Shown: one piece after another, positions 1 through 8,726 of the stretch
Position numbering within the stretch: the first letter of the stretch is position 1
Layout: the number at the start of each line of letters is the position of its first letter
Assembly (NCBI GenBank): GCA_002347605.1
Contig: DDXN01000003.1
Location: forward strand, 8,142 to 48,158
Source: Candidatus Dojkabacteria bacterium UBA2259
GTDB taxonomy: Bacteria > Patescibacteriota > Dojkabacteria > SC72
DNA length: 40,017 bases
Direction: 5' to 3'
Notes under the pieces: model-generated
Seen by the model: the letters and a program-made list of their open reading frames with translations, nothing else
What the model was told of the DNA's origin: nothing
Database searches by the model: none
Translations under genes and position numbers: made by a program

Positions 1-2193
1 GGTTTTGACTATCTTAGAGATAATATGGTTAGTAAATTAGAAGATAGGGTACAGGGTCCTAGATACTTTGCAATCGTAGATGAAGCGGACTCCATACTCA
101 TAGATGAAGCTAGAACACCTTTAATTATCTCTACTAGTGCACAGGCATCTAATGAGATGTACAAACAGTTTGCTAATTTAGTAAATACACTTCAAGTAGA
201 GAAACATTACGCTGTCGATGAGAAATCCAACTCTGTATCTCTTACTGATGAGGGTATAGATTACTTAGAGAAGATTTTGAAAGTAAAAAATATCTATGAA
301 GATGCACAGTTGGCTTACCATTTAGACAACGCACTTAAAGCAAAAGAGCTTTACAAGTTAGATGATGAATATATGGTTAGAGATGGGGAGGTACTAATTG
401 TGGATGAGTTTACTGGAAGAGCACTACCAGGGAGGAGATACAGTGAGGGATTACATCAAGCTATTGAAGCAAAAGAGGGTGTAGAGGTTAAAAGGGAGAG
501 TAGAACTATGGCAACCATTACCTTACAGAACTATTTTAGATTGTATTCATACCTTTCTGGAATGACAGGTACTGCACTTACTGAGGCAGAAGAGTTTTCG
601 TCAATATATAGCTTGGATACAATTGTTGTTCCTACTAACAAGCCTGTTGTAAGAAAAGATTACAATGATGTTGTTTACAGAACACAGATGGGGAAGTTTA
701 GAGCCATAGTGGAAGATATTAGAGAGCATAACAAAAAGGGACAACCTGTATTGGTTGGTACTACCTCTGTTGAGAAGTCCGAGCTCCTCTCTACAATGCT
801 TTCTAAGGAGGGAATCAGCCATGAGGTCTTAAATGCTAAGTATCATGAAAGAGAGGCTAAAATAGTTTCTCTAGCTGGTCAGGAAGGCTCTGTAACCATA
901 GCCACTAACATGGCAGGTAGAGGAACGGATATTGCACTTGGTGAGGGAGTAACTAAACTAGGAGGTTTGTATATCATTGGTTCTGAGAGACATGAATCAA
1001 GAAGAATAGACAATCAATTGAGAGGTAGAGCTGGAAGACAGGGAGATCCTGGATCCTCAAGGTTCTATGTCTCTTTTGAAGACGAACTAATGAGACTATT
1101 TGGTGGAGACAGGATGCAAATGATAATGACCCAAGTAGGATTAGATGATGATATGCCAATATCTCTCGGTATACTTGGCAGAACAATTGAGAATGCACAA
1201 AAGAGAGTAGAATCCCATAACTATGATATACGTAAACATCTTGTTGAATATGATGATGTATTAAATCAACAAAGAAACATCATATATGATCTTAGAACAA
1301 AGATTCTTGAGATATCAAGAGAGGGCTTAGTAGAAAGTGAAACAGATATCATTAAGGATATTAAGTACTGTAAAGATATGGATATTGAAGCTTTGCAAGA
1401 TCAACTAGATGGTTTTGCACTAACTAAGAAAGAAACCTGGGAAATTCCCTTGTTAGATGAACTTAAGTTTAAACTTACCTCTTTAGATGTATCAATATTA
1501 AAAAAGATACTTGACTATATTGATTTCCTTGTTCAATCTCAATTAGAAGGTGATATGGAGATAGATAATATTGAAGAGAGAAATCTGTATACACAAATCA
1601 AGCTTTTAATTACTGAAGAGATATTTGAAAAAGCTGTTAAACACTTTAAATTTAAAAGTAGTATTGAATATTTTAGATTTTTAGATGAAAAGAGTATTGT
1701 ACAAAGAACAAGGGAATTAAAGAGGCTAGTACTATTATCATATATTGAGCATATATATGGTATTGGCTTACTACCTATGAGAGAGCTATCTAAGGTTATC
1801 ATACTGCAAAGTATTGATAGGTACTGGATGGAGCATTTAGATAATATGCAGGACTTGCGAGAGGGTATATCTTTGCGAAATCTTGCTCAAAGAGATCCTT
1901 TAGTTGAATACAAGAATGAAGGGTTTAGACTGTTTGATACAATGTTAAGGAGTATTGATGAGAATACTGTAAACAGATTCTTTAAGGTTAGAGTTGTAAG
2001 AAGGGAAGATCAATTAAAAGCTCCTGTAAAAACACAGAAAGAGGAAGTAAAAAGTCTTACAGACAACAGACCGGGGAAAGTAGACAAACAACAGACTGTT
2101 AAAAGGAGTAGCACTAAGGTAGGAAGGAATGATCCATGTCCTTGTGGTAGTGGTAAGAAGTACAAGAAGTGTTGCTATCCTAAGTACGAATAG
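1..2193 (+). CDS. secA: Protein translocase subunit SecA, 5' end outside the window
   Basis: SecA is the ATPase that drives unfolded preproteins through the SecYEG channel. The reading frame is open from base 1 with GFDYLRDNM, which lies about 200 residues into known SecA proteins, so the Walker A half of the first nucleotide-binding fold is missing only because the window starts here. Visible in order: Walker B (VDEADSILIDEARTPLI), the second helicase fold with TNMAGRGTDIALGEG and the arginine-finger stretch RRIDNQLRGRAGRQGDPGSS, the helical wing and scaffold with MEHLDNMQDLREGISLRN, and a C-terminal SEC-C zinc motif (CPCGSGKKYKKCC) preceded by a basic linker. The SEC-C motif normally contacts the ribosome or SecB. 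The gene leads a rightward block but is 119 bases from the next gene. Identification is very secure. Confidence 0.98.
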   Translation, partial: GFDYLRDNMVSKLEDRVQGPRYFAIVDEADSILIDEARTPLIISTSAQASNEMYKQFANLVNTLQVEKHYAVDEKSNSVSLTDEGIDYLEKILKVKNIYEDAQLAYHLDNALKAKELYKLDDEYMVRDGEVLIVDEFTGRALPGRRYSEGLHQAIEAKEGVEVKRESRTMATITLQNYFRLYSYLSGMTGTALTEAEEFSSIYSLDTIVVPTNKPVVRKDYNDVVYRTQMGKFRAIVEDIREHNKKGQPVLVGTTSVEKSELLSTMLSKEGISHEVLNAKYHEREAKIVSLAGQEGSVTIATNMAGRGTDIALGEGVTKLGGLYIIGSERHESRRIDNQLRGRAGRQGDPGSSRFYVSFEDELMRLFGGDRMQMIMTQVGLDDDMPISLGILGRTIENAQKRVESHNYDIRKHLVEYDDVLNQQRNIIYDLRTKILEISREGLVESETDIIKDIKYCKDMDIEALQDQLDGFALTKKETWEIPLLDELKFKLTSLDVSILKKILDYIDFLVQSQLEGDMEIDNIEERNLYTQIKLLITEEIFEKAVKHFKFKSSIEYFRFLDEKSIVQRTRELKRLVLLSYIEHIYGIGLLPMRELSKVIILQSIDRYWMEHLDNMQDLREGISLRNLAQRDPLVEYKNEGFRLFDTMLRSIDENTVNRFFKVRVVRREDQLKAPVKTQKEEVKSLTDNRPGKVDKQQTVKRSSTKVGRNDPCPCGSGKKYKKCCYPKYE

Positions 2194-2312
2194 ATTGTTA
2201 AGATTGAATTTCAGCTATTAGAGTGGTGAGATTAAATATAGGATATATTATAGGTTCATTGACCTCCATCTCCATATTGTAATATCCTAGAATACATTAA
2301 CAAACTATTAAT

Positions 2313-2801
2313 ATGACAAAGCGAGAAGAAACTAAAAAAGTAATTCCCCAAAGACAGAGCGTACATGTTGTGTTTTTCTCGTGCGAGAACTGTGGTGAAG
2401 AGGTTGAATATATACAATTCTGTCCAGACTGTGGTAAACCAATGAGAGTAATTGATGTAGTTGAGAAATTCGGTAAAGATGGTGATGAGTTTATTAAAAA
2501 AGTTGAAGACAGATTGGCTGAAACTACTCAACCAGAAGAGAAAGAGTATACAGATATTGTTGAAGAACCAGAGTCCAACATTATTGTCCTAGGAGAGGAT
2601 GAGCATCTAAATGAAAAAGAAACTGTAGATGATGTACCCTCTTTGGATGAGATATACCCTGATGATGATGCAGACTTAGAAAAGCCCATAAACAAATCTG
2701 ACGACCTATCTGATTTAGACGAGATTGTTGCAGAGTTAGACAAAGAAGATGACGATTTTTCTATGGATGACTTTGGTGATGATGGCCTTCCAGAACTTTA
2801 A
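2313..2801 (+). CDS. Zinc-ribbon protein with long acidic tail
   Basis: A 162-residue protein of unknown function. Residues 24-40 form a compact zinc ribbon, CxxC (C24, C27) and CxxC (C37, C40), preceded by a basic, beta-prone start. From about residue 70 to the end the chain is strongly acidic and low in complexity (runs of D and E), probably disordered. Small ribbon proteins with acidic tails are common in this kind of genome and may bind nucleic acid or a basic partner, but no activity can be assigned. It lies between secA and a glycosyltransferase with gaps of 119 and 87 bases, so it may be transcribed on its own. Confidence 0.8.
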   Translation: MTKREETKKVIPQRQSVHVVFFSCENCGEEVEYIQFCPDCGKPMRVIDVVEKFGKDGDEFIKKVEDRLAETTQPEEKEYTDIVEEPESNIIVLGEDEHLNEKETVDDVPSLDEIYPDDDADLEKPINKSDDLSDLDEIVAELDKEDDDFSMDDFGDDGLPEL

Positions 2802-2888
2802 TATCATTATTAAAGAGATATCATATTACTTAATGTATTGAGGAATAAGAGATATAATCGTGTATATCTATTATTCTTTCTATTCTAG

Positions 2889-4064
2889 ATGCCAGAAAAA
2901 AAAGTATACAATATTGCCATAGTATCAGAACCTTTGTACAAAAGGGGAGGAGCTGAATTGCAACTAAGGTATATGCTTGATACATTTTCTCAAAAGACAC
3001 TTTTTACTGCTTACTGTGATAGAGGGTTTGTAAAAAAAGAGTTTCCCCAAGTAAAAATCAAAACATCATTTATGCAGTATTTACCATGGAAATTTAAACT
3101 CAAACATTTCTACAATCTCTTGCAACCCCTAGCGTACAAATCATTTAAGTTCAAGGGATATGATGCAATACTTTCCCTTTCCATAGCATTTGCTAAATTT
3201 GCGAAAGGAGATGTACCACATATAGATATATGTATGTCACCTCCAAAATTCCTTTGGCAGAAAGAAGGAAGAACCCTTACAGATATCAATCAGCTATCAG
3301 GTTTAAATAGATTACTTTTTAAATTGTACTCTCTGTTTGTAGGTACATTTCTTGAAGAAATATGGAAGAAATGGGACAGGAAAGCTGCAAGAAAAACAGA
3401 CAGAATAATCGCAATTTCTAATGTTGTAAAAGAGAGAGTAAAGCAAAATTATGATATTGAGGCTGATGTAATATATCCACCGGTTGAAGTTAAGAAGATT
3501 AGCAGTGCAAGTAAGAAATTTGTAAAAGAGAATTGGTTCTTGTATTTAGGAAGAATAGAAACATACAAAGGAGTAGAGTTAGCAATTAAGGCTGCCTATG
3601 ATGCGAAAGTTCCTCTTAAGATAGGGGGTGTAGGAAATGATTTAGAGAGAATGAAAGAGTTGGTCAAGAGATTAAATGCTAAAGGAAGGATTAAATTTCT
3701 TGGTTACTACTCAGATGACCAAAAACCAGTACTACTTGCGAAGGCAAAGGCCTTACTCTTTCCTGTTAAGGGTGAGGATTTTGGAATTGTTCCTGTAGAG
3801 GCTAATGCTGCGGGTAGTGCAGTTATTGCATTTAAAGATGGAGGAGTATTGGAGACAATATCAGATAGTAATCCCAAAACAGGTATATTTTTCGATAGAT
3901 ACGATTACAAAGTACTCTCAAAGATACTTAAAGATTTTGATGAGAAAGAGTACAAAGCAGATAACTGTAGAAAACAGGCGGCTAGTTTTGCTGTTGAGAT
4001 ATTTCAGTACAAATTGAGAAGATATATAGAGGATATTTTGGAAGAGAACACATGTAATGTCTAG
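2889..4064 (+). CDS. Glycosyltransferase family 4 (GT-B fold)
   Basis: A 391-residue retaining GT-B glycosyltransferase that probably transfers a sugar from a nucleotide-sugar to a cell-surface glycan or lipid carrier. The N-terminal Rossmann half carries the RGGAE loop around residues 18-22 typical of GT4 enzymes. The C-terminal half begins near WFLYLGRIETYKG and holds the donor-binding stretch GEDFGIVPVEANAAG, with the two conserved glutamates of the E-x7-E motif, followed by GGVLETI. Length is normal for the family. The end overlaps the start of recO by 8 bases, so the two are probably translated from one message. A TATAAT box at 2853-2858 lies 30 bases before the ATG. The sugar and acceptor cannot be told from sequence. 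Confidence 0.92.
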   Translation: MPEKKVYNIAIVSEPLYKRGGAELQLRYMLDTFSQKTLFTAYCDRGFVKKEFPQVKIKTSFMQYLPWKFKLKHFYNLLQPLAYKSFKFKGYDAILSLSIAFAKFAKGDVPHIDICMSPPKFLWQKEGRTLTDINQLSGLNRLLFKLYSLFVGTFLEEIWKKWDRKAARKTDRIIAISNVVKERVKQNYDIEADVIYPPVEVKKISSASKKFVKENWFLYLGRIETYKGVELAIKAAYDAKVPLKIGGVGNDLERMKELVKRLNAKGRIKFLGYYSDDQKPVLLAKAKALLFPVKGEDFGIVPVEANAAGSAVIAFKDGGVLETISDSNPKTGIFFDRYDYKVLSKILKDFDEKEYKADNCRKQAASFAVEIFQYKLRRYIEDILEENTCNV

Positions 4065-4674
4065 AGACACAGTTATTGTATTAAAATCGATTAACTATTC
4101 AGAGGCAGACAAGGTCCTTATCGTTTTTGGTAAGCGTATGGGAAAGTTCGCTCTTTTTGCCAAAAGTATCCGAAAGATTAACAGTAAGAATAGGGGAAAT
4201 ATACAAACCTTAAATATCTCAGATATCTCTTTCTATGAAGGAAAAGGGTTACCTGTATTAACGGAATCTCAATTGATATATGCTCCTGATACAGATATCT
4301 TAAAAAACAGGGTAGAGGATATTAAAAGAGTATTAGATATCATGACAAAGATACTCCAAGAAAACGATCCCAATGAAAAAGTATTTAATATGTTAAGGAG
4401 TGTATGTAAGAAAAACTTCGATATCGAGAGTATTAATAGGTTTAGGGCAATTTTTTTAAAGGAGATGGGATATTTAAGTGATTTTTCAGTTTGTAATATG
4501 TGTGGTAGTAAAAAAGATTTAAAGTATATGGATTTGGGATCTTTTGCTCTTCTTTGTAAAAACTGTTACAGTAAAGCAGGTAAAAGCTACAAACTGGGGG
4601 ATAATCCATACGTTGAGAAGAATTTTACACAGGCCCTAGATATATATATTAAAAGAGTCATAGAAGAGATTTAA
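4057..4674 (+). CDS. recO: DNA repair protein RecO
   Basis: RecO works with RecR (and RecF) to load RecA onto SSB-coated single-stranded DNA and to anneal complementary strands. At 205 residues it is somewhat short for the family. The N-terminal OB-fold is recognisable (DTVIVLKSINYSEADKVL, then GKFALFAKSIRK). A four-cysteine zinc site follows at C146, C149, C167 and C170 (CNMC and CKNC), as in Deinococcus and Thermus RecO. The start overlaps the glycosyltransferase by 8 bases, and the next gene begins 2 bases after the stop, so it sits inside an operon of unrelated functions. Confidence 0.93.
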   Translation: MSRDTVIVLKSINYSEADKVLIVFGKRMGKFALFAKSIRKINSKNRGNIQTLNISDISFYEGKGLPVLTESQLIYAPDTDILKNRVEDIKRVLDIMTKILQENDPNEKVFNMLRSVCKKNFDIESINRFRAIFLKEMGYLSDFSVCNMCGSKKDLKYMDLGSFALLCKNCYSKAGKSYKLGDNPYVEKNFTQALDIYIKRVIEEI

Positions 4675-4676
4675 AT

Positions 4677-6752
4677 ATGAAATTAAAGACTGCCTTAATA
4701 ACAATTTTACTGTTTTTGTTTCTCTCTTTCGGGTTTTCTGTATATGCACAAACTATGCATCCCACCCAAACCCAGATAATTACCATAAGTGGTCAGATTG
4801 ATATTGATATATATTCTACTGTTAATTTAAATCCTGTTACTGTAGAGATATATCAATCTAGTACGGTCACTATTAGAATTCTCACTCCATCTGGAGTAGG
4901 AATCCCTGGTAGAACAGTTGTAATTGTAGCCCCAGGATTAAATATTACTCAACCAACTACTATTACAGATTCCACTGGTAGAGCAACTGGTTCTGTATAC
5001 GCTACCACTCCTGGTACATACTTAGTCTGTGCTAAGGATACAACTTTAGGTTATGATATCAACATCCAAAACTGTAAAACTTTGTATGTAGTTCCAGTTT
5101 CGGTTCCTACATTTCTTCCTGAGCCATACTATACAAAGGGTACGACTAATACTGTACTTTGGAGTAACTTAGGATCTGGGTATGAATACTATGTTGAGGT
5201 AAGTGAGGATCCAAATTTTAATACCACTGTTGCTAATTCTGGATGGAAGAGTAATACCTCTCATCAATTTGTAGATTTAGAGGATGGAAAAATGTATTTC
5301 TATCGTGTAAAAGCAAAAAACTCTTTCGGAGGGCAGAGTGCATGGTCAAGCAGTGTGTTTAGTGTCCAAGATGCTGTGCCTCCCTCTATTCAGACTGTTA
5401 GTATAGGGGGTGTGGATGAAAACAATACGGTAGAGTGGGAATCAACAGATACAGTTCAAATGATATTTAATGTTACAGATAACTTGCAGTTAGATAGTGT
5501 AATATTTCTCTGTGTTAATTCCAAAGGGCAAACATACACATGTGTTACAGATTATCAAATGGAGGGAGATAATCTAATCGTAAATGTTAGGTTAGGTGAT
5601 TTAGAAAGGATATCTGGTGCATATCTTAAAGAAAGGTATGAGTTTTGTGTTGAGGCAACAGATGCGGCAGGAAATATTACAAGAGTATGTAATATATTCT
5701 TGGATATTCCAAAGGGAGAGGTTACTCCAATTAAGCCTCCAATAATAGATCAAATTGAGAAAACAATTGATGATATTAATGAGGCATTAGATGATACTAT
5801 TGGTCAATTAGATCCTATCAATCTTGAAAGGATTACAACTACAACGAGTTTAGTTACTTTTACCACAGCCTTTATTATAACTATTGGGAGTTTACTAAAT
5901 CTCCCATATGTACTTTTACAATTTGTATTAAACCTTCTTTCATGGCTTGGGTTTAGAGCAGGTGCAAAGCCTTTAGGATATGTATATGATGCTTTAACCA
6001 AGGATCCTGTTGCTCACGCTATTGTAAGAATATTTGATGAGACAGGAAAAATGGTGTGGTCAGATGTAACTGACTCTAAGGGGTACTTTTCAGCTAGATT
6101 GTCTGCAGGTAAATACAAAATTGTTGTAAGGGCTGTTGACTATACATATCCTTCTGCAATAATTTTTGGTAAGGAGGACTATCCTTTAACTAATGTATAT
6201 CATGGAGAGGTTTTTGAAATTAATGATGATACAGAATTAAACTTTGCAATACCACTGGATCCAAAAGAGGCATCTAAATTTAAGATATGGAGAGAGATTG
6301 TATGGGGGAGGATTAAGGTGTTTGTAAATATACTTCATATTCTTCTTTTTGTTGTAGGCCTTGTATTTGCAATATATCTTTATGCAAACAATCCATATTG
6401 GTTAACTACTTTAGTTTTGATTCTTTACATTCCTTCATTCCTCTTTATGATGAGGAATGTATTTGCAAAAAGAGAGAGGTATGCAACTGTAAAAGATCTA
6501 GAGGGGAATCTCATTGAGGGTGTAGTCGTTGGGTTAAGAGAGTTAGAGTTTGAGAAATTAATACTTAAGAGAGTAACAGATTCTAGGGGTAGGTACAGAA
6601 TGTTAACTGGAAAGGGTAGGTACAGGTTAGAGGTATTAGATACGGGGTACAGGGTAGAAAGTATAGAGGGGGATAGTGAGACTTTGGTAGAGAAAGATGA
6701 TCAATGGATATTGAAAGATATTGTGATATCAAAGTTAAAGAAAGAGGGTTAG
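4677..6752 (+). CDS. Large secreted/membrane protein with FN3-like and carboxypeptidase-regulatory-like domains
   Basis: A 691-residue envelope protein of unknown function. It begins with a signal peptide (hydrophobic core residues 7-22, likely cleavage after VYA at 24). A first Ig-like beta-domain (about 40-145) has a GxGIPGRTV-type turn. A fibronectin-III-like domain (about 147-232) follows, with SGYEYYVEVSEDPNF and YFYRVKAKNSFGGQSAWS, and then another beta-domain. A long hydrophobic stretch spans about 385-428. A carboxypeptidase-regulatory-like domain (about 431-492, GYVYDALTKDPVAHAIVRIF) is followed by two more membrane segments (about 548-595) and a second such domain at the C-terminus. 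With one or three crossings the two regulatory-like domains would face the cytoplasm, an unusual place for them. It starts 2 bases after recO. It may be a surface or envelope scaffold; no catalytic motif is seen. Confidence 0.8.
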   Translation: MKLKTALITILLFLFLSFGFSVYAQTMHPTQTQIITISGQIDIDIYSTVNLNPVTVEIYQSSTVTIRILTPSGVGIPGRTVVIVAPGLNITQPTTITDSTGRATGSVYATTPGTYLVCAKDTTLGYDINIQNCKTLYVVPVSVPTFLPEPYYTKGTTNTVLWSNLGSGYEYYVEVSEDPNFNTTVANSGWKSNTSHQFVDLEDGKMYFYRVKAKNSFGGQSAWSSSVFSVQDAVPPSIQTVSIGGVDENNTVEWESTDTVQMIFNVTDNLQLDSVIFLCVNSKGQTYTCVTDYQMEGDNLIVNVRLGDLERISGAYLKERYEFCVEATDAAGNITRVCNIFLDIPKGEVTPIKPPIIDQIEKTIDDINEALDDTIGQLDPINLERITTTTSLVTFTTAFIITIGSLLNLPYVLLQFVLNLLSWLGFRAGAKPLGYVYDALTKDPVAHAIVRIFDETGKMVWSDVTDSKGYFSARLSAGKYKIVVRAVDYTYPSAIIFGKEDYPLTNVYHGEVFEINDDTELNFAIPLDPKEASKFKIWREIVWGRIKVFVNILHILLFVVGLVFAIYLYANNPYWLTTLVLILYIPSFLFMMRNVFAKRERYATVKDLEGNLIEGVVVGLRELEFEKLILKRVTDSRGRYRMLTGKGRYRLEVLDTGYRVESIEGDSETLVEKDDQWILKDIVISKLKKEG

Positions 6753-6754
6753 TA

Positions 6755-6783
6755 TTGAAAAATATTTATTCTATTGGTATTAT
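6755..6783 (+). promoter_or_regulatory. Promoter of the tRNA-Lys gene
   Basis: TTGAAA (6755-6760) and TATTAT (6778-6783) are separated by exactly 17 bases, a near-consensus sigma-70 arrangement. The predicted start near 6790 is about 9 bases before the mature tRNA. The -35 box begins 3 bases after the stop codon of the preceding gene. Confidence 0.75.
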
Positions 6784-6798
6784 TCTTTGTTTATATAT

Positions 6799-6871
6799 GG
6801 GTGTATAGCTCAACTGGTAGAGCAAACGACTCTTAATCGTTAGGTTCAGGGTTCGAGCCCCTGTACACCCA
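6799..6871 (+). tRNA. tRNA-Lys (anticodon CTT)
   Basis: A complete cloverleaf of 73 bases. The acceptor stem is GGGTGTA/TACACCC, the D stem GCTC/GAGC with GG in the loop, the anticodon stem AACGA/TCGTT with loop CTCTTAA (anticodon CTT, reading AAG), the variable loop 5 bases, and the T stem CAGGG/CCCTG with loop TTCGAGC. The discriminator base is A. The 3' CCA is not encoded (TTT follows), so a CCA-adding enzyme is needed. There is no intron. Confidence 0.98.
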
Positions 6872-6890
6872 TTTTCCAGATTTCCCATTA

Positions 6891-6899
6891 TGATATACT
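6891..6899 (+). promoter_or_regulatory. Extended -10 box, leaderless start of the DUF1653 gene
   Basis: TGATATACT is an extended -10 element (TG-n-TATACT) ending 5 bases before the ATG at 6905. Transcription would start at or next to the start codon. This decides for 6905 over the upstream ATG at 6890, which lies before the promoter box. Confidence 0.5.
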
Positions 6900-6904
6900 C
6901 TGCT

Positions 6905-7165
6905 ATGAATGAGGAAGAAGCAACAAAGACAAGAGAGATAGTTATTGGTGGAATATATAGACACTTTAAAGGGGATTATTACAAAGTACTAACCTTAGGT
7001 TTAGATACAGAGACAATGGAAGAGATGGTAGTTTATATATCTTTGTATTATAAATCTGAAAAAGAAACAAGAGTATGGATTAGGTCCTTAGAAGATTTTA
7101 TGGGTACCAAAGAATTAGAGGATGGGAATATAGTCAATAGATTCGATTTTGTAAGCGAGAAGTAA
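6905..7165 (+). CDS. DUF1653 family protein
   Basis: A small (86-residue) protein of the DUF1653 family. The family signature is clear: GGIYRHFKGDYYKVL near the start, then a strand ending in VYISLYY, and VWIRSLEDFMG near the end. The function of the family is not established; members are short single-domain proteins found in many bacteria, often alone. An upstream ATG at 6890 would add five residues, but the -10 box at 6894-6899 argues for 6905. It lies just downstream of tRNA-Lys. Confidence 0.82.
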   Translation: MNEEEATKTREIVIGGIYRHFKGDYYKVLTLGLDTETMEEMVVYISLYYKSEKETRVWIRSLEDFMGTKELEDGNIVNRFDFVSEK

Positions 7166-7263
7166 TCAATCTAAAAGTTCAATTATTCTACAAGTTTTAT
7201 ACCTATCCCTGTTTCCCTATTTTTTCCTTTTTACATACGTTGTATGATTGTTAAATAAATTAA

Positions 7264-7743
7264 ATGGACTCTTTTATGTTAGACAAAGACAAATTAAAGA
7301 AACTATTAAGAGAGTTTAATGAGAAAGGATATTCAGATCCTAATGCAAAGTATATTGATAATGGGAAGAATGGGAAGGTACTCTCATTAACAATAGATAA
7401 TTATTCATATGAAGATGAATTCTATGGAGGAGAGCCATACTCTGGAAATGAGACTATTTGGGAGAATGATGTAGATATTTTTAGATGTGTATATTGGGGG
7501 AAGGTAATAAAGGGTGTTAACTTTTCTGATATCTATGAATTTCTCAAATTAGCATTAGCAAAGGGAGCAGATAACAACCTTGTACATAGAGGACCAAGTG
7601 AATATGTAGAAGGAAATTTAAGATATACAAATAGTATAGAGGGAGATATTGAAGAGTTTAGACAGGTAGAAAAGATATATATGGATGGAAAAGAGGTATA
7701 TGTTGCATATTTTTTTGGGGGAAGGATTAATACGCAATTATAG
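7264..7743 (+). CDS. DUF5680-like protein
   Basis: A soluble 159-residue protein. The central stretch YSYEDEFYGGEPYSGNETIW followed by FRCVYWGKVI matches the pattern I associate with DUF5680 proteins (an aromatic-rich GG-x-P-F/Y-x-G core, then a YxG turn). No function is known for that family. There is no signal peptide or membrane segment. It has its own 98-base upstream gap. The family call rests on memory of the motif only. Confidence 0.6.
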   Translation: MDSFMLDKDKLKKLLREFNEKGYSDPNAKYIDNGKNGKVLSLTIDNYSYEDEFYGGEPYSGNETIWENDVDIFRCVYWGKVIKGVNFSDIYEFLKLALAKGADNNLVHRGPSEYVEGNLRYTNSIEGDIEEFRQVEKIYMDGKEVYVAYFFGGRINTQL

Positions 7744-7808
7744 ATTAGTAGACAGATGGGATTAATATAATATATAGTTTAAATATATAAATTATCAAAA
7801 TTTATTTA

Positions 7809-8726
7809 ATGGAAGAGAATCAAAAACCATTATCAGATTCCATATCTTCAATATCACAAGTAGATACTCCAATACAAGAGGGAGTAGAGACACCTACTCA
7901 AAAGAAGAGTAAAGCATTTTCAATAGTAGTTGGAATATTACTTTTGTTAATCCTAGGAATGGGAGGATACTATGTTTACAAAGAGTATTTTGCAGAGAAG
8001 GAGGTAGTAGATGAGAGTCCAATTCCTACTGAAGAGGAAGAAGATGCTTCTAATATAGATGTTAGTGAATATACAGATATAATATTAACTAATTACGATG
8101 GATTAGAAATCTCCTATACTGACTATTCTGAAATAGGTGACACACATGAATCTGGATTGATATCTGGAATAGTTGAATACAAAAGATATGCTCCTAGATT
8201 TGAAGCGATGACGGTTGTTAACAAGAAGGTTCTCTCACAAGAGCAAATAGAGGAATTCTATAATCCTGCATATAACGATATCTTAAATAACAATATCTCA
8301 GCAGAGTGGTTCAGAGCTGGTGCTGAGCCATGGGTTTTAGCAACAACATTTTCTCCTGGGGCATTTGATCCTTTAATAGAAATTAAAGGGCTTGTGTATC
8401 CAAATACCGACCATCTATTTGCAGTACTAGCATTATCTCATGGTCAAGAGTATGCACCCGCAGGAGAGGAAGATGGAAACTATCAAATTATTGTATTTGC
8501 AATTAAGGGAGATAACCTAATAAGACTTGAATCTGATAGAAATAACTTCGTGAAGGATCTTTCTATGTCTAGAGAAGACAATAATACGTGTACTGAGGAG
8601 ATACCTGATTACTATACTTCTTACAATGCAGAATGCTTATCCAATATATTTAAATCAGGAAAGTACGATGAAGCTATAAAGGAAGCCGCAGAGGATTTAG
8701 TAACTAGTTTTGAAATTGCTAATTAA
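7809..8726 (+). CDS. Single-pass membrane-anchored protein, first of two tandem paralogues
   Basis: A 305-residue protein with a short cytoplasmic tail rich in S, Q and T, a KKSKAF stop-transfer flank, one membrane helix (about residues 37-58, VVGILLLLILGMGGYYVY), an acidic linker and an external domain of about 220 residues with mixed strands. The external domain is not recognised. The tail and helix are nearly identical at DNA level to those of the next gene, while the external domains differ, so the pair shares an anchor module but presents different outer domains. Its final 17 bases overlap the TTG-initiated reading frame of the second copy. Confidence 0.8.
   Translation: MEENQKPLSDSISSISQVDTPIQEGVETPTQKKSKAFSIVVGILLLLILGMGGYYVYKEYFAEKEVVDESPIPTEEEEDASNIDVSEYTDIILTNYDGLEISYTDYSEIGDTHESGLISGIVEYKRYAPRFEAMTVVNKKVLSQEQIEEFYNPAYNDILNNNISAEWFRAGAEPWVLATTFSPGAFDPLIEIKGLVYPNTDHLFAVLALSHGQEYAPAGEEDGNYQIIVFAIKGDNLIRLESDRNNFVKDLSMSREDNNTCTEEIPDYYTSYNAECLSNIFKSGKYDEAIKEAAEDLVTSFEIAN
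7902..8000 (+). repeat. Membrane-anchor module, copy 1
   Basis: 99 bases encoding the KKSKAF flank, the membrane helix and YKEYFAEK. About 91 of 99 positions match copy 2 at 8815-8913, including an exact 47-base core, with third codon positions conserved. The flanking downstream coding sequence has diverged. Confidence 0.85.

Noticed and set aside
2240..2288. Inverted repeat AGGATAT/ATATCCT with inner AGGT/ACCT between secA and the zinc-ribbon gene
   Set aside because: The stem is short with a long loop and no U-run. In a sequence this AT-rich it is likely by chance.
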